From assembly GCA_000026125.1 (NCBI GenBank), contig CU207211.1:3038001-3102000 (forward strand): 64,000 nucleotides of DNA. The letters are read 5' to 3'. The first letter of the stretch is position 1; each line of letters starts with the position of its first letter. The position numbers and the translations under genes were made by a program. This DNA is from Herminiimonas arsenicoxydans (lineage in GTDB: Bacteria; Pseudomonadota; Gammaproteobacteria; Burkholderiales; Burkholderiaceae_D). Positions 33,749 through 43,556 of the stretch are shown in pieces. The notes under the pieces were generated by a model that was not told the origin of the DNA, ran no database searches, and was given only the letters and a program-made list of their open reading frames with translations.

Positions 33749-36700
33749 TCACTCAGGTATCAACTCTCGCCAAATCACGCGTTTCCCCTTGAATGACAAG
33801 GCACTAGGAGGATTGGGCAACTCATGCGTCGGTTGCTCCGGAGTCGGATGATCTGAGGTCACGACTGAAACATGCCTTTTCCCATCCGGTGTGTAGTAAT
33901 AATTCACACCGACAATTGGAGCATTGAACAATTCAGAAACGATCCCGTCAGCATTATTGCCGTTCAGGTAATTAAAATAATTAAGCCATCCATAACCACC
34001 GGGTGAACAGACTGTATTGGACGGAACCGTCGATGGCGCGATTAACAGTCCAGAGTCCAGTATCGGCTCGACATGAATCCGCTCCCCACTATCCGACAGA
34101 TCAATGAACCATCCTGGATCGATTCTGAAATCCATTTCATTTTGGGAGGCTGTGCGCGTCGCTCCTAAAGTCGTTAAAGTCTGCCGCACCAGGGAAAGAC
34201 GGGGATTCACCAGCGTCGTCGCAAGATTGTCATCCTTGATCGCATACAAGGTCTGCCGCTGCGTATTCTCCAGATCGCTTTTTTCCAGATATTTCCCAGT
34301 CCCCACAAATACCAGTCGTTTACCGTAAGCGACTCCCAATTCCGGTGCCGCGGTAACTGGCTGAGCCGCGCCTGACGGATCCTTTAAGGTTGCCAATTTC
34401 AAGACCGTATTATTGTTGATATTGAAGCGCCACACGTTACCCAGGATGTCCCCGCCATAAACGTAGACCGAAGTATTATTGCGCGTTGGATCATTTGCAT
34501 AGTTCGATATCTTGGCTAGCCCGCTAGGCGTAGTCGTATCTCCCGCCCCCGTTCCAATACGCGCAATATGCGCACCGGTTAGTGCATTACGCACATACAG
34601 ATAACCTTCTCCATTTCCAGGACTAGTGTTGTTATAGCCCGAAGTGAAAAGCACGACCCAGGTACCATCGGCTTTTTTTGTCACGACCGGATAACCGTAG
34701 CTGTAGCCAATATTTGCTTCGGTACTTGAGCTTATTTCCCACAACAGACTAGGCGCGGCGGGGTTGGTAATATCGAGCGCATAATATCCCCTTCCTCCAC
34801 CGTTCAAGCCGGCAACCAGAATCGTGCGCCATGCAGCCGCCGCAGTGTCATACACATCTGCAATCACGGGCCTGCCATTGACATAGTTTCTGTGCTGACT
34901 TGCGTAGTTCTTGTCTGCCAGATGCCAAAGATCCGGAATCACCAAGGTAGGCACAAATGCCCACCGCTCCGTACCATCTACTGCGTTAAACGCATGCAGC
35001 ATGCCATCGTTAGTCCCCATATATACGGTTTTCGGACGTGATGTCTTTGCTGTGATGTATGCCGCATAACCTGTATCCGCATACTTGAAATACGGCTTGC
35101 CTACGAAAGCGGGTTGCGATTCGATTGCATCCCCCAAGGTCGCTTCGCGATAACGATACAGCCGATCTTCAACCGCATTGCTGGTCCGGTCCATCTCAAA
35201 CCCGGTATGCCCCCTTAGATAGCTCACCATCTTTGCACCTGCAGCAAGCGTCTTCTGATCGGCAGACAGATCCGCCCACTGACTTAATCCGGTGCCGGAA
35301 AAATAGGTCTTCTGGGTGTCTGACAAGTTGTCATAGATAAAATCGACCAGACTTCCTGCGCCGTTTGCCATTTTGATGACGCGGCTATCTGTTGAGGCAC
35401 CCACTCTTGAGCGCATGGTACCGGTACAAGCAGTCGCCATTTCCACTTTACAGCTTGTGCCGTCCAGTGTACCGTTAGTGCAGGTATCCGCTGTGGCGCC
35501 CGGTGTGACGCAATAGTAAGCATTGCTGCTGCCATCGGTCGATTGAGCGATCGTTCCGGGTGCCGGGCAAGAGCCGGCTATTGTATTCTCGACGCACCAT
35601 GCCGGAGACTCGCTGACGTCACCAGTTTTCAGGTTGATCGTACGTGCCTCAAGATTGCCCTGCCATTTGACGGTGGTGTAGCTTGCGACATAAGCGAAAT
35701 TATCATCGGCCACCGGATTCAAGGTACTGGTGGCCGCAGCAGAGCCAGCCCCCAGTTTTGATCCAATAGCGGCAAGCGCGCCATTCAGACCACTGGTCAA
35801 CTGGGACGGATCTTTGGCACTGAAATAGGTCCCCTGACCATTGACGGCGGCATGCCATAGATCATCAATCGCTGTTTCGGTATCGGCAGCTGGCACTGGC
35901 CAGTTGACAGCAGATGTGCCTGAACCATTTTTAATGTCGTAATAATCCCCGGAACCAGCCGTCTTGTAATCACTGACATAGGAAAGCGTGCCATCCACTC
36001 CCAGACCGAGTGTGAATGTAGTCATATGCTGTTTGACGTTATTGTCGGTGCCGCTGACAAAAACATTATCCTTGCATACATCAATGCCCAATGCTCCCGT
36101 GCAGTTGCTAAGCGAACTGTTACGCAAATCAGTGTCGTAATAATACTTTGCCGCATCTGCCAGGCTGTTGGAACTGGCCGTTGGTCCTTCATACATTGGA
36201 CGCGGTGTGCTGCCTCCATCTAGATTGCCGACGGCATTGCCATCCAATCCCTTCACGGCAGAATTTGTATCTGTATTCCAGTAACCGTCTGTGGTGAGCA
36301 AGGCAAAGTTCTGCTGGCAGGAATACTGCATCGGATCTGCGCTCCCCACAGGCTTTTTCCCCGCATACAGCAAACCTACGCGCGTCAGCGCCGATCGCAA
36401 GGGCGTACCGCCGGTTGGGTTGATAGAAAACAGCTTTTTGTACCACTTATCCTTAGTATTGTTGGTGCCGGCATCAAATGGGGCGATCGGCAAATAATTA
36501 TTGCCCTGGATGTCGATAAACCCGACGCGATAACGATTATCAATCGACTTGAAGGCTCGGCTGGTAGCGGTTTTCATCGTCTGCATCCGCGTCTGATAAT
36601 ACGTCCACCAGTTTGCGAAATTCGTCATCTCTTCGCTGTACGAACATGAGGTCGTGCTGGCGACACAGTCAGTGCGTGCTGCACCGCGCGGATAAGTTGC

Positions 36701-37981
36701 CCCATCCACGATATCGGTACGCACAAAAGAACCTGAATAGAGAGGAGATGAGGCGAGAATCTCTGGCTTACCCGCGACGTAACCACTAAGCTTCTGGGTC
36801 ATTGGGCTAAAGGTACAACGGCTATTGGAGTTTGAAGTACGTGTCAGAATTACGTCATAGCTGACATCGCCCATGCTCGCCGGCACCTGTATCTTCAAGG
36901 TGTCGCCGGAACCGCTGAATGTATATCCGGCCGGCGGTGTTTTCCCTCTGGCGCTGGCTGCCAGGGAATTGGCCGAACTTTCATTGGATGTTGCCGACGG
37001 CAGGACGTTGACCCCGTTAATGGTGATCGATGCAATACCCGCTTCCCTTGAACTATTACACCCAGACATCGAGAATCTGAATGTCGCACTGGCACCTACT
37101 GCAGGCACAGATGGCACATATGGTTGCGCCGGCGATAAAAATTTGGTGGGGAAGCGTATTTTCTTGTAGTTACCGGCGCGTAGCCCCTGGCAAGAATTAG
37201 CAGCAGGTATGGTGGCCGTTGCATTTGGCTCATCCAGACACCAGCGCACACGTGCTGGAAAGCTGAATACATCGGTCTGATTCGATTGGCAATTAATCAG
37301 CTTGGCAGAGTCACACCATTCGCCAGGGATAATGCGATAGTAGTGCGGGCCCAAGGCTTTGAGATCAGTGGTTATCACCCCAGAAGAATCCATCTTCGCC
37401 AGCCAGTTGTTCCCGTTCGATGTGGTATTGCGCGGATACTTGTAGTCCTTACCTCCGACAGTACCTGGCAAGACGTAATTATTATTGCGCAGGCAGTCGT
37501 TATAGCTAGTATTCGTGCACCATTCTACGTCTGCATAACCGGTAACCAGATTCGTCGAACCACTACTTTGAATGCCATATGCATCATTCTTGACGCTGGT
37601 CCAGGAGGTCTGGCTTGCATAGCTGGTACCCGCACTATCCACTGGTGGCAGATAGTTGATTGCAGGGTTGTAATACACGCCATTCACATCCGGACTTTTG
37701 AATAGCGGTGAATTAGTACACCCCAAGTTGTAACTACCATCCGTGTTTTTGCATAGGTTATCGTTCACCCAGTCCGGCAAATAGTTCCAATCCATACTTC
37801 CAGAACCATCGAGAATGAACATCAGGTTTGGCAGCACCGCAGTCGTAGTCGCATTGGCGAGCGGCTCGGTTGCCAATGCTATTGATGCAGGCAGTGCCTT
37901 CAAAGGCAACACCATTGTGAAGGCAAACGTGACTATAGCCACAATATTGGCGCCGCGCCCAATGTCGAAATAGTGTTTCAT
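33749..37981 (-). CDS. pilY1: Type IV pilus tip adhesin PilY1
   Basis: This 1410-residue secreted protein has a signal peptide, an N-terminal von Willebrand A domain with a metal site motif DGSGS in LPNLMFILDGSGSMDW (about 50-65), and a Cys-rich middle region. The C-terminal PilC/PilY-type beta-propeller (about 960-1380) contains KTVYMGTNDGMLHAFNAVDG and the NGRPVIADVY segment. PilY1 sits at the pilus tip, is needed for pilus assembly and adhesion, and takes part in surface sensing. It is the last gene of the pilE-fimT-pilV-pilW-pilX-pilY1 operon, 9 bases after pilX. The length is in the usual range (about 1100-1500). Confidence 0.96.
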   Translation of the reverse strand: MKHYFDIGRGANIVAIVTFAFTMVLPLKALPASIALATEPLANATTTAVLPNLMFILDGSGSMDWNYLPDWVNDNLCKNTDGSYNLGCTNSPLFKSPDVNGVYYNPAINYLPPVDSAGTSYASQTSWTSVKNDAYGIQSSGSTNLVTGYADVEWCTNTSYNDCLRNNNYVLPGTVGGKDYKYPRNTTSNGNNWLAKMDSSGVITTDLKALGPHYYRIIPGEWCDSAKLINCQSNQTDVFSFPARVRWCLDEPNATATIPAANSCQGLRAGNYKKIRFPTKFLSPAQPYVPSVPAVGASATFRFSMSGCNSSREAGIASITINGVNVLPSATSNESSANSLAASARGKTPPAGYTFSGSGDTLKIQVPASMGDVSYDVILTRTSNSNSRCTFSPMTQKLSGYVAGKPEILASSPLYSGSFVRTDIVDGATYPRGAARTDCVASTTSCSYSEEMTNFANWWTYYQTRMQTMKTATSRAFKSIDNRYRVGFIDIQGNNYLPIAPFDAGTNNTKDKWYKKLFSINPTGGTPLRSALTRVGLLYAGKKPVGSADPMQYSCQQNFALLTTDGYWNTDTNSAVKGLDGNAVGNLDGGSTPRPMYEGPTASSNSLADAAKYYYDTDLRNSSLSNCTGALGIDVCKDNVFVSGTDNNVKQHMTTFTLGLGVDGTLSYVSDYKTAGSGDYYDIKNGSGTSAVNWPVPAADTETAIDDLWHAAVNGQGTYFSAKDPSQLTSGLNGALAAIGSKLGAGSAAATSTLNPVADDNFAYVASYTTVKWQGNLEARTINLKTGDVSESPAWCVENTIAGSCPAPGTIAQSTDGSSNAYYCVTPGATADTCTNGTLDGTSCKVEMATACTGTMRSRVGASTDSRVIKMANGAGSLVDFIYDNLSDTQKTYFSGTGLSQWADLSADQKTLAAGAKMVSYLRGHTGFEMDRTSNAVEDRLYRYREATLGDAIESQPAFVGKPYFKYADTGYAAYITAKTSRPKTVYMGTNDGMLHAFNAVDGTERWAFVPTLVIPDLWHLADKNYASQHRNYVNGRPVIADVYDTAAAAWRTILVAGLNGGGRGYYALDITNPAAPSLLWEISSSTEANIGYSYGYPVVTKKADGTWVVLFTSGYNNTSPGNGEGYLYVRNALTGAHIARIGTGAGDTTTPSGLAKISNYANDPTRNNTSVYVYGGDILGNVWRFNINNNTVLKLATLKDPSGAAQPVTAAPELGVAYGKRLVFVGTGKYLEKSDLENTQRQTLYAIKDDNLATTLVNPRLSLVRQTLTTLGATRTASQNEMDFRIDPGWFIDLSDSGERIHVEPILDSGLLIAPSTVPSNTVCSPGGYGWLNYFNYLNGNNADGIVSELFNAPIVGVNYYYTPDGKRHVSVVTSDHPTPEQPTHELPNPPSALSFKGKRVIWRELIPE

Positions 37982-37990
37982 GTTTGCCTC

Positions 37991-38599
37991 TTAGTAAATG
38001 AATCCCTGAACGTAGCTGACGGTATTACGCGGCCCCGTCACACGAACGGTCACACGGAACATCACGCTACTGCCGCTTTTTTCAGCATGCTGCTTGGACG
38101 TATCCATAGAATCTGTTTGCGACTCTGCGTCGCTGAAGACACATTTTTCGGCGATCGGAGCTTCGCCCTCAATCGTGCTGCACATGCGTTCAATGATGTA
38201 GCGAACGTCGTTACCACTGGCATCTTTGCCGGCGCTGGCGCTCAGCTGATCGGCCCATCTCGCCGCAGAGAAAAAATCCATATCTGAAAGATTGGAGTAA
38301 TAGCCATTCGTGCCGCTGGTGTTATTCAGCGCCTGATCTGCGGGAAGCTTTGCCTGGTCCTTGATCTGCTCCGCAGATAGCCAGGCAATGGCGCTTTCCA
38401 ATCCAGTATCACCGGACGAGGTCGCGGCGCGGCGAAATGCAATATTGCCCGCGATAAGACTGGACGTATCTACAGAACGCACTAACGCAACCGCCGCCAG
38501 CATAATGGTGACGAGGGCAATCAGGGCAATGAAAAGTACGACTCCGCGTTGCCTGCTTAGCGTACTGATCCGCCTGCGCATAAAAGAGTGTTGGCTCAT
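37991..38599 (-). CDS. pilX: Minor pilin assembly protein PilX
   Basis: This 202-residue protein starts MSQHSFMRRRISTLSRQRG followed by the hydrophobic stretch VVLFIALIALVTIMLAAVAL, the N-terminal helix of PilX proteins (a type IV pilin-like leader with a Gly cleavage site). Its ATG at 38599 overlaps the pilW stop (ATGA), so translation is coupled; the upstream in-frame extension lies in pilW. It forms part of the tip-priming complex with PilV, PilW and PilY1. Confidence 0.93.
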   Translation of the reverse strand: MSQHSFMRRRISTLSRQRGVVLFIALIALVTIMLAAVALVRSVDTSSLIAGNIAFRRAATSSGDTGLESAIAWLSAEQIKDQAKLPADQALNNTSGTNGYYSNLSDMDFFSAARWADQLSASAGKDASGNDVRYIIERMCSTIEGEAPIAEKCVFSDAESQTDSMDTSKQHAEKSGSSVMFRVTVRVTGPRNTVSYVQGFIY

Positions 38600-39642
38600 A
38601 GTTTGTCCGCCGACCAGATCATGTTGCGAATCGGGATAAGTGTGTCGAATACTCGGTAACGATATTTTTTCCAATCCGGGTCTGCGCTTAGATCGATCGC
38701 TGGCGCCGGATTGGCGACGGTGCCGGCCCATGCGCACAGCCCTGTGGGAGCGGCAGTTGTCAGGGAAGAGCATGCGGCCGTGACGTCCTCTTTTTCCTTT
38801 ACGCTGTTACGAATGACCAGTGCCACACGAATCGCCTTGATCCTGTTGCGATTACCTGCCGTCATGGCTGCACCCCATTCCGGATCAACCGCATCCACAT
38901 AAGCGTCAGGGGTGATCTGATTCACATTTCCGGCAAGGGTAATTCCATAGCGAGCCTGCATGTTCACAACGCCGCCTGCAATTTGCACCCCACTCTCAAG
39001 CAAATTGGTACCGGACACTTCATAAGTAGTTGCCTGCCACCGTCCCAGACAGGCAAAGGTGCCGCTAGCTGGATCCGTGATCACGGGGGAAAATACAATC
39101 CCGGCCGCAGTGGGTGTACCGGAGACAGTAGTCATCGCACATTTTGTGCCATTAGTTACAAGAACTGTGTCGCCATCCCGGCAAGACAATATATTGTTTT
39201 GATCCGGCGCGGATGGGAAGCGAAGTGGCACACCACCAAAAGCGGTCGTTCCTTTGCGTACAACGATCTGGTCGCTGGCACCACCAGCACCGTTGACAAT
39301 TTCCACCGGAGTAATGCTGACACCAACCTCCGGCGTATCGGGATCAGCATCGTTATCTACCAACGGTTTATCTGCGCAATTGAGCGCCTGGTTTTGCGCG
39401 CTAAAAACCGGCAAGCCGTAACCGGCCATCTGGATCTGGCGCTGCATCGTGTAGATCGCAATGCTGCCAGCAGTCTGCGCATCTGCAGTTCCGGTTGTTG
39501 AACGCTTTTGACCCTCAAACATCGCGGCGACTTGCACGATCACCAGCGTTGCGATCATCCCGATCGCAAGGCCGACCATGATCTCCACCAGACCAAAACC
39601 ATTTCCCGAAGAAAATCGGCGTGCGTTATGAATTCTTCTCAT
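38596..39642 (-). CDS. pilW: Minor pilin PilW
   Basis: This 348-residue protein has the type III prepilin leader ending at GFGLVEIMVGLAIGMI (processed after Gly, new N-terminal residue Phe/Leu-like, and the conserved Glu at +5). A long periplasmic part follows with a YGLP motif and several Cys residues. It is a tip minor pilin that helps start pilus assembly. It overlaps pilV by four bases at its start and pilX by four at its end. Confidence 0.95.
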   Translation of the reverse strand: MRRIHNARRFSSGNGFGLVEIMVGLAIGMIATLVIVQVAAMFEGQKRSTTGTADAQTAGSIAIYTMQRQIQMAGYGLPVFSAQNQALNCADKPLVDNDADPDTPEVGVSITPVEIVNGAGGASDQIVVRKGTTAFGGVPLRFPSAPDQNNILSCRDGDTVLVTNGTKCAMTTVSGTPTAAGIVFSPVITDPASGTFACLGRWQATTYEVSGTNLLESGVQIAGGVVNMQARYGITLAGNVNQITPDAYVDAVDPEWGAAMTAGNRNRIKAIRVALVIRNSVKEKEDVTAACSSLTTAAPTGLCAWAGTVANPAPAIDLSADPDWKKYRYRVFDTLIPIRNMIWSADKL

Positions 39643-40061
39643 ACGCCCCCCGTTACTCTGGCCACACTAGTGACATTGTGTTCTGCGCTATCACCAGGCT
39701 GCTGCCAGGTAACCTTCACAACAAAACATGACAGGTTGCCTGCGCAGTTGGGTATATCCCCGCGAATAGTGATCCTGCGTCCATTGGGCAATCCGGAGCC
39801 CGCCGAAATATCCGTTCCGGGGGCAGGCTCGGCATAGTTTGCCAAATTCATTTGATCCACCCACATCTGCGAAATACGCTGCTCCACAATCAATCCGGCT
39901 TCTACGCGGTACTTGGCGTCAGAATTAGCCTTGATCATAGTTGCCTGCAAGCCAACCGCTCCCAGAATACCCACAGAAAAAATAAGGATGGCAATCAATC
40001 CTTCCAGCAGCACGATGCCTTTCTGGGCGGAGGAGAGACGATAGCGAATATGCATTTTCAT
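39639..40061 (-). CDS. pilV: Minor pilin PilV
   Basis: This 140-residue protein has a class III leader with the sequence QKGIVLLEGLIAILIFSVGILG, including the Glu at mature position 5 that is needed for pilin packing. A short globular part has a Cys pair (NCAGNLSCF). I took the ATG at 40061; the frame is open further upstream, but the leader would then be far too long. It is the third gene of the minor pilin operon. Confidence 0.92.
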   Translation of the reverse strand: MKMHIRYRLSSAQKGIVLLEGLIAILIFSVGILGAVGLQATMIKANSDAKYRVEAGLIVEQRISQMWVDQMNLANYAEPAPGTDISAGSGLPNGRRITIRGDIPNCAGNLSCFVVKVTWQQPGDSAEHNVTSVARVTGGV

Positions 40062-40080
40062 TGGAGTCTGCCCTCGTCCC

Positions 40081-40590
40081 TCAACATGCGCGCGAATCTG
40101 GCGCAGCAACGTTCGGATCACACATCCGCACACTGCCGCCGTTTACGATAATGCGTAAATTCCTGCTGTCTGCTGCAGACATAACCTCAGCATTCACATC
40201 CACATCAATCACAACGTCGGTTCCACGACCCAAAGCATTGAAATTCACATCAGAAATTACAGGATTGGCGACCACGGTCACCGCAGCAGAAGAACCATCA
40301 CCAGTTGCACGACTTTGAATGAGAGTGCAATCATCACCGTCGACCAGACAGACTGTCCATGAGGAACCATCCCCCATCGAAAATCTGACCACCTGATTAC
40401 GCGCAACAGCCTCAGAGCGGGCCAGTTGCAAACCATTCAGGATGGACTCTGCGGCATTCCTCAGTTTTGCGTTTTGTATCCAGGTGCGATAACTAGGAAC
40501 GCCAAGTGCTATAACGATAGCCAGCACGACTATCCCTATCATCAGTTCTATCAGGGTAAAGCCCCCGTTATGTGCATTTCGCCTCAGCAT
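40081..40590 (-). CDS. fimT: Minor pilin FimT/GspH-like
   Basis: This 169-residue protein has a prepilin leader ending NGG-FTLIELMIGIVVLAIVIALGVP and a GspH/FimT-type body (LRNAAESILNGLQLARSEAVARNQVV). Members act in pilus assembly and, in some species, as the DNA receptor for natural transformation through a C-terminal GRxR motif. Here that position reads GGSVRMC, so the first Arg is absent. A C-terminal Cys pair (CDPN...DSRAC) is present. It overlaps the pilE-like gene upstream by seven bases. Confidence 0.92.
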   Translation of the reverse strand: MLRRNAHNGGFTLIELMIGIVVLAIVIALGVPSYRTWIQNAKLRNAAESILNGLQLARSEAVARNQVVRFSMGDGSSWTVCLVDGDDCTLIQSRATGDGSSAAVTVVANPVISDVNFNALGRGTDVVIDVDVNAEVMSAADSRNLRIIVNGGSVRMCDPNVAAPDSRAC

Positions 40591-41048
40591 GCCTCACCGC
40601 GCTTGGATATCCAGCAATTGACTTCCGCACCGGGAGGCACTGTTGATTTTTTAGTGTTGTTCTGATCAAGTGAATATTTATATCCATCCATGCCCTGGCT
40701 CGCTACACCGGTTGCGGTAATCGTATATACATTGGGCGTAGCAGCATCAGTCGCGCAAGCAAAAGTGAAGTATTTTCCTGACGCCACGGCACCAGCGGCG
40801 GTCGCACAAGCTGCATCGACATAACCAGCGTAGCTGCGGTTATCCTGATAATACTGTTCCATTTTCACGCGCATATTTGCAAGTTCGGACGTTGCCTCCT
40901 GCACTTTTCCTCTGCGCACATAGTCCCCATAATAGGGAAGTGCGATCGAAGCAAGAATGCCGATAATTGCAACCGTAATCATGAGTTCAATCAGCGTAAA
41001 TCCAGCCGATTTGCGCAAATTGGATGGGGAGAAAAAAATATGTTTCAT
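40584..41048 (-). CDS. pilE: Type IV pilin PilE-like
   Basis: This 154-residue protein has a leader ending SAG-FTLIELMITVAIIGILASIALP, the classic prepilin peptidase site and N-methylated Phe, then a pilin body with YYQDNRSYAGYV and a C-terminal Cys pair (NCWISKRGEAC). It resembles the PilE minor pilins of this cluster and also small major pilins. It is first in the minor pilin operon, with a strong ribosome site (aaggga), and divergent from the acyl-CoA hydrolase gene. No pilA elsewhere in the window decides whether it is the major subunit. Confidence 0.92.
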   Translation of the reverse strand: MKHIFFSPSNLRKSAGFTLIELMITVAIIGILASIALPYYGDYVRRGKVQEATSELANMRVKMEQYYQDNRSYAGYVDAACATAAGAVASGKYFTFACATDAATPNVYTITATGVASQGMDGYKYSLDQNNTKKSTVPPGAEVNCWISKRGEAC

Positions 41049-41177
41049 GTCATGTTCCCTTTAAGTAACATTAATTTAAACCAATCAAGCGGCATTACCA
41101 GACACATCCGATAAACGGCGCAATTCCCGCTCCGAGCGGTTTGCTCTATTGCTACCTGTCGCAAAGAAGCCGCTAGA

Positions 41178-42299
41178 ATGCCTAACCTCACCCAACAAAC
41201 TTCATATATGCCCGCAGATATCCGCATCACTATCGACCATGGCTTAGGCTGCCTGACACTGGATCGCCCGCAGGCCATGAATTCTCTTTCGCTGGACATG
41301 ATTCGTACGATGTCGCAAGCGCTGTCGGCATGGCGGACGGATGAAAACGTGCATGCTGCGCTGATCAACTCCAGCACCCCCAAGGCATTTTGTGCCGGCG
41401 GCGATATTCGATTTTTTTACGATGTCGGCATCGCAGGGCTGCGCGGTGGCAGCGCCTTGCTGGAAGATTTTTTTACCGAAGAATATGCATTGAATCACTT
41501 GATTCATCATTATCCGAAGCCCTACATCGCACTGATGGATGGCATCGTGATGGGTGGCGGCATGGGTATTACGCAAAGCAGTGCCGCAGCACGGATACGC
41601 ATCGTGACCGAGCGCACGCGTATGGCGATGCCGGAAGTGAATATCGGCTTGTTCCCGGATGTAGGCGGCGGTTATTTCCTGTCGCGCCTGCCGGGACAAA
41701 TCGGCACCTATCTCGGCTTGACCGGGGAAATTGCCGGTGCCGCAGATGCCTTGTACGCCGACCTGGCCGATGTATTTATTCCGCGCAAGGAATTGCCCGC
41801 CTTGCTGACCCTGCTTGCATCCGTCAAGGATCGGCAATACCGCCAGGCCATCGATGAATTTGCAGCGCCGTTTGCCGAACAAATCGATCCCGCGAATAGC
41901 GTGCTCGCCAGACAGCGTGATTTGATCGATCGCCATTTTTCACACGACAATGTGGCTGCTATCGTCGAATCCCTGAAACAAGACGATGATCCCTTCGCGA
42001 AAAAAACGCTGGACTCCCTGCTGCAGCGTTCGCCGCTGATGGTTTGCGTTTCGCTGGAGCAGATACGCCGTTCAGCCAACATGGAGCTGGCAGATTGCCT
42101 GCGTCTGGAACGCACGATGGTACGACGCTGCTTTGAACATGGGGAAGTGCTGGAGGGCATACGTGCGCTCGTGATCGACAAAGACCACGCACCGCAATGG
42201 CGGCCGGCATCGCTGGCAGAAGTAAGTCAGGAAATGATTGCACCATTCTTTGAATCGGCCTGGCCGGCCTATGCCCATCCGTTGCGCGAACTTGACTAA
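41178..42299 (+). CDS. Enoyl-CoA hydratase/isomerase family, 3-hydroxyisobutyryl-CoA hydrolase-like
   Basis: This 373-residue crotonase-fold enzyme has the extra C-terminal region of 3-hydroxyisobutyryl-CoA hydrolases (valine degradation). The first half has FCAGGDIRFFYD (oxyanion hole), ALMDGIVMGGGMGI and the acidic residues in MAMPEVNIGLFPDVGGGYFLSRL. Length (about 350-380) and the GGDIR motif favour hydrolase over enoyl-CoA hydratase. It is a single gene, divergent from pilE and convergent with dgt. No other valine degradation genes are near. Confidence 0.9.
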   Translation: MPNLTQQTSYMPADIRITIDHGLGCLTLDRPQAMNSLSLDMIRTMSQALSAWRTDENVHAALINSSTPKAFCAGGDIRFFYDVGIAGLRGGSALLEDFFTEEYALNHLIHHYPKPYIALMDGIVMGGGMGITQSSAAARIRIVTERTRMAMPEVNIGLFPDVGGGYFLSRLPGQIGTYLGLTGEIAGAADALYADLADVFIPRKELPALLTLLASVKDRQYRQAIDEFAAPFAEQIDPANSVLARQRDLIDRHFSHDNVAAIVESLKQDDDPFAKKTLDSLLQRSPLMVCVSLEQIRRSANMELADCLRLERTMVRRCFEHGEVLEGIRALVIDKDHAPQWRPASLAEVSQEMIAPFFESAWPAYAHPLRELD

Positions 42300-42321
42300 A
42301 CCGGATCAAATCTCAAGCAAC

Positions 42322-42356
42322 TCTGCGCAACATCAAATAAAGATCAAGTGCGCAGA
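42322..42356. terminator. Possible terminator hairpin between acyl-CoA hydrolase gene and dgt
   Basis: Eight-base arms tctgcgca (42322-42329) and tgcgcaga (42349-42356) flank a 19-base loop, between convergent genes. A T-rich stretch follows on the plus strand. The long loop makes the assignment uncertain. Confidence 0.45.
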
Positions 42357-42365
42357 CTTGTTTGT

Positions 42366-43514
42366 TCACATCTCGTCGATCAGGAACAAACGCTTATGCT
42401 CGCGTATCGCATAGCGATCCGTCATGCCGGCGATGTAGTCAGCCACCTTGCGCGCCTGCACTGCCCTTGCCTGCGGCGTGTCGCTGACAACTTGCTGATA
42501 ATCGGGTGGTAATAGATTCGGTTCGCGCATGAAGGCATCGAACAATTCCGCCACGATACGGCGCGCCTTGCTCGTCATGCGATTGACTTGATAATGCTGG
42601 TACAGGTTTTCGCGCAGAAAGCGCTTGAGCACAACAGCCTCGGCGCGCATGCCGTCGGAGAATGCAATCAGGGCCGGCGCATTGCGCACATCGTCTATCG
42701 TTTTCACTTGTGCCGCTTGTATGCGCTGCCGTGACGTGTCGATCACGTCGACAATCAATGCATTGATCATGCGCCGTATCGTTTCATTGATGGCGCGCCG
42801 CCCGTTAATACCGGGAAATGCCAACTCGACCTGATACCGGTGTCGCGCATAAAAATCGACTTCATCCAGTTGTGCAGTCGTCAGCAAACCCGAACGCAAG
42901 CCATCGTCAATATCGTGATTGTTGTAAGCGATTTCATCAGCCAGATTGGCCAGTTGTGCCTCCAGCGCCGGCTGCTTTTTTTCGATGAAACGCAGGCCGA
43001 TTGCATCCAGCTTTTTTGCATTCGCCAGCGAACAATGCTTGAGGATGCCTTCGCGCGTTTCAAACATCAGATTCAAGCCATCGAAAGCACCGTAGCGCTG
43101 CTCAAGCGTATCGACCACCCGCAGGCTTTGCAGATTATGTTCGAAGCCGCCGTACTCGCTCATGCAGGCATTCAAGGCATCCTGCCCAGCGTGCCCGAAG
43201 GGGGTGTGGCCGAGATCGTGCGCCAGTGAAATTGCCTCGATCAGATCTTCATTCAACTGCAGATTGCGCGCGATGGAGCGTGCAATTTGCGCCACTTCGA
43301 TGCTGTGCGTCAGGCGAGTACGAAACAGATCGCCTTCATGATTGACGAATACCTGGGTCTTGTATTCCAGTCGTCGAAATGCGGCGGAATGGATGATGCG
43401 ATCGCGATCGCGTTGAAATTCAGTACGCGAGGAGGTGGATGGTTCGGAGAAACGACGGCCCGCCGATTGCTCCGAGCGCGCCGCATAAGGGGCAAGATGA
43501 ACTTCGATATTCAT
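42366..43514 (-). CDS. dgt: Deoxyguanosine triphosphate triphosphohydrolase-like protein
   Basis: This 382-residue HD-domain enzyme hydrolyses dNTPs (dGTP) to the nucleoside and tripolyphosphate. The metal-binding residues are visible: [10 protein letters not shown] (His), [15 protein letters not shown] (HD and a later His) and a distal Asp in [10 protein letters not shown]. The start is ATG 43514 rather than the in-frame GTG at 43529. It follows the aroKB gene by 42 bases on the same strand, the usual Burkholderiales order, so it may be the tail gene of the pil-aro unit. Confidence 0.95.
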   Translation of the reverse strand: MNIEVHLAPYAARSEQSAGRRFSEPSTSSRTEFQRDRDRIIHSAAFRRLEYKTQVFVNHEGDLFRTRLTHSIEVAQIARSIARNLQLNEDLIEAISLAHDLGHTPFGHAGQDALNACMSEYGGFEHNLQSLRVVDTLEQRYGAFDGLNLMFETREGILKHCSLANAKKLDAIGLRFIEKKQPALEAQLANLADEIAYNNHDIDDGLRSGLLTTAQLDEVDFYARHRYQVELAFPGINGRRAINETIRRMINALIVDVIDTSRQRIQAAQVKTIDDVRNAPALIAFSDGMRAEAVVLKRFLRENLYQHYQVNRMTSKARRIVAELFDAFMREPNLLPPDYQQVVSDTPQARAVQARKVADYIAGMTDRYAIREHKRLFLIDEM

Positions 43515-43556
43515 GTCAGGCAACCGCACGTAAAATCACGCGCGCCGGATGGTGAA

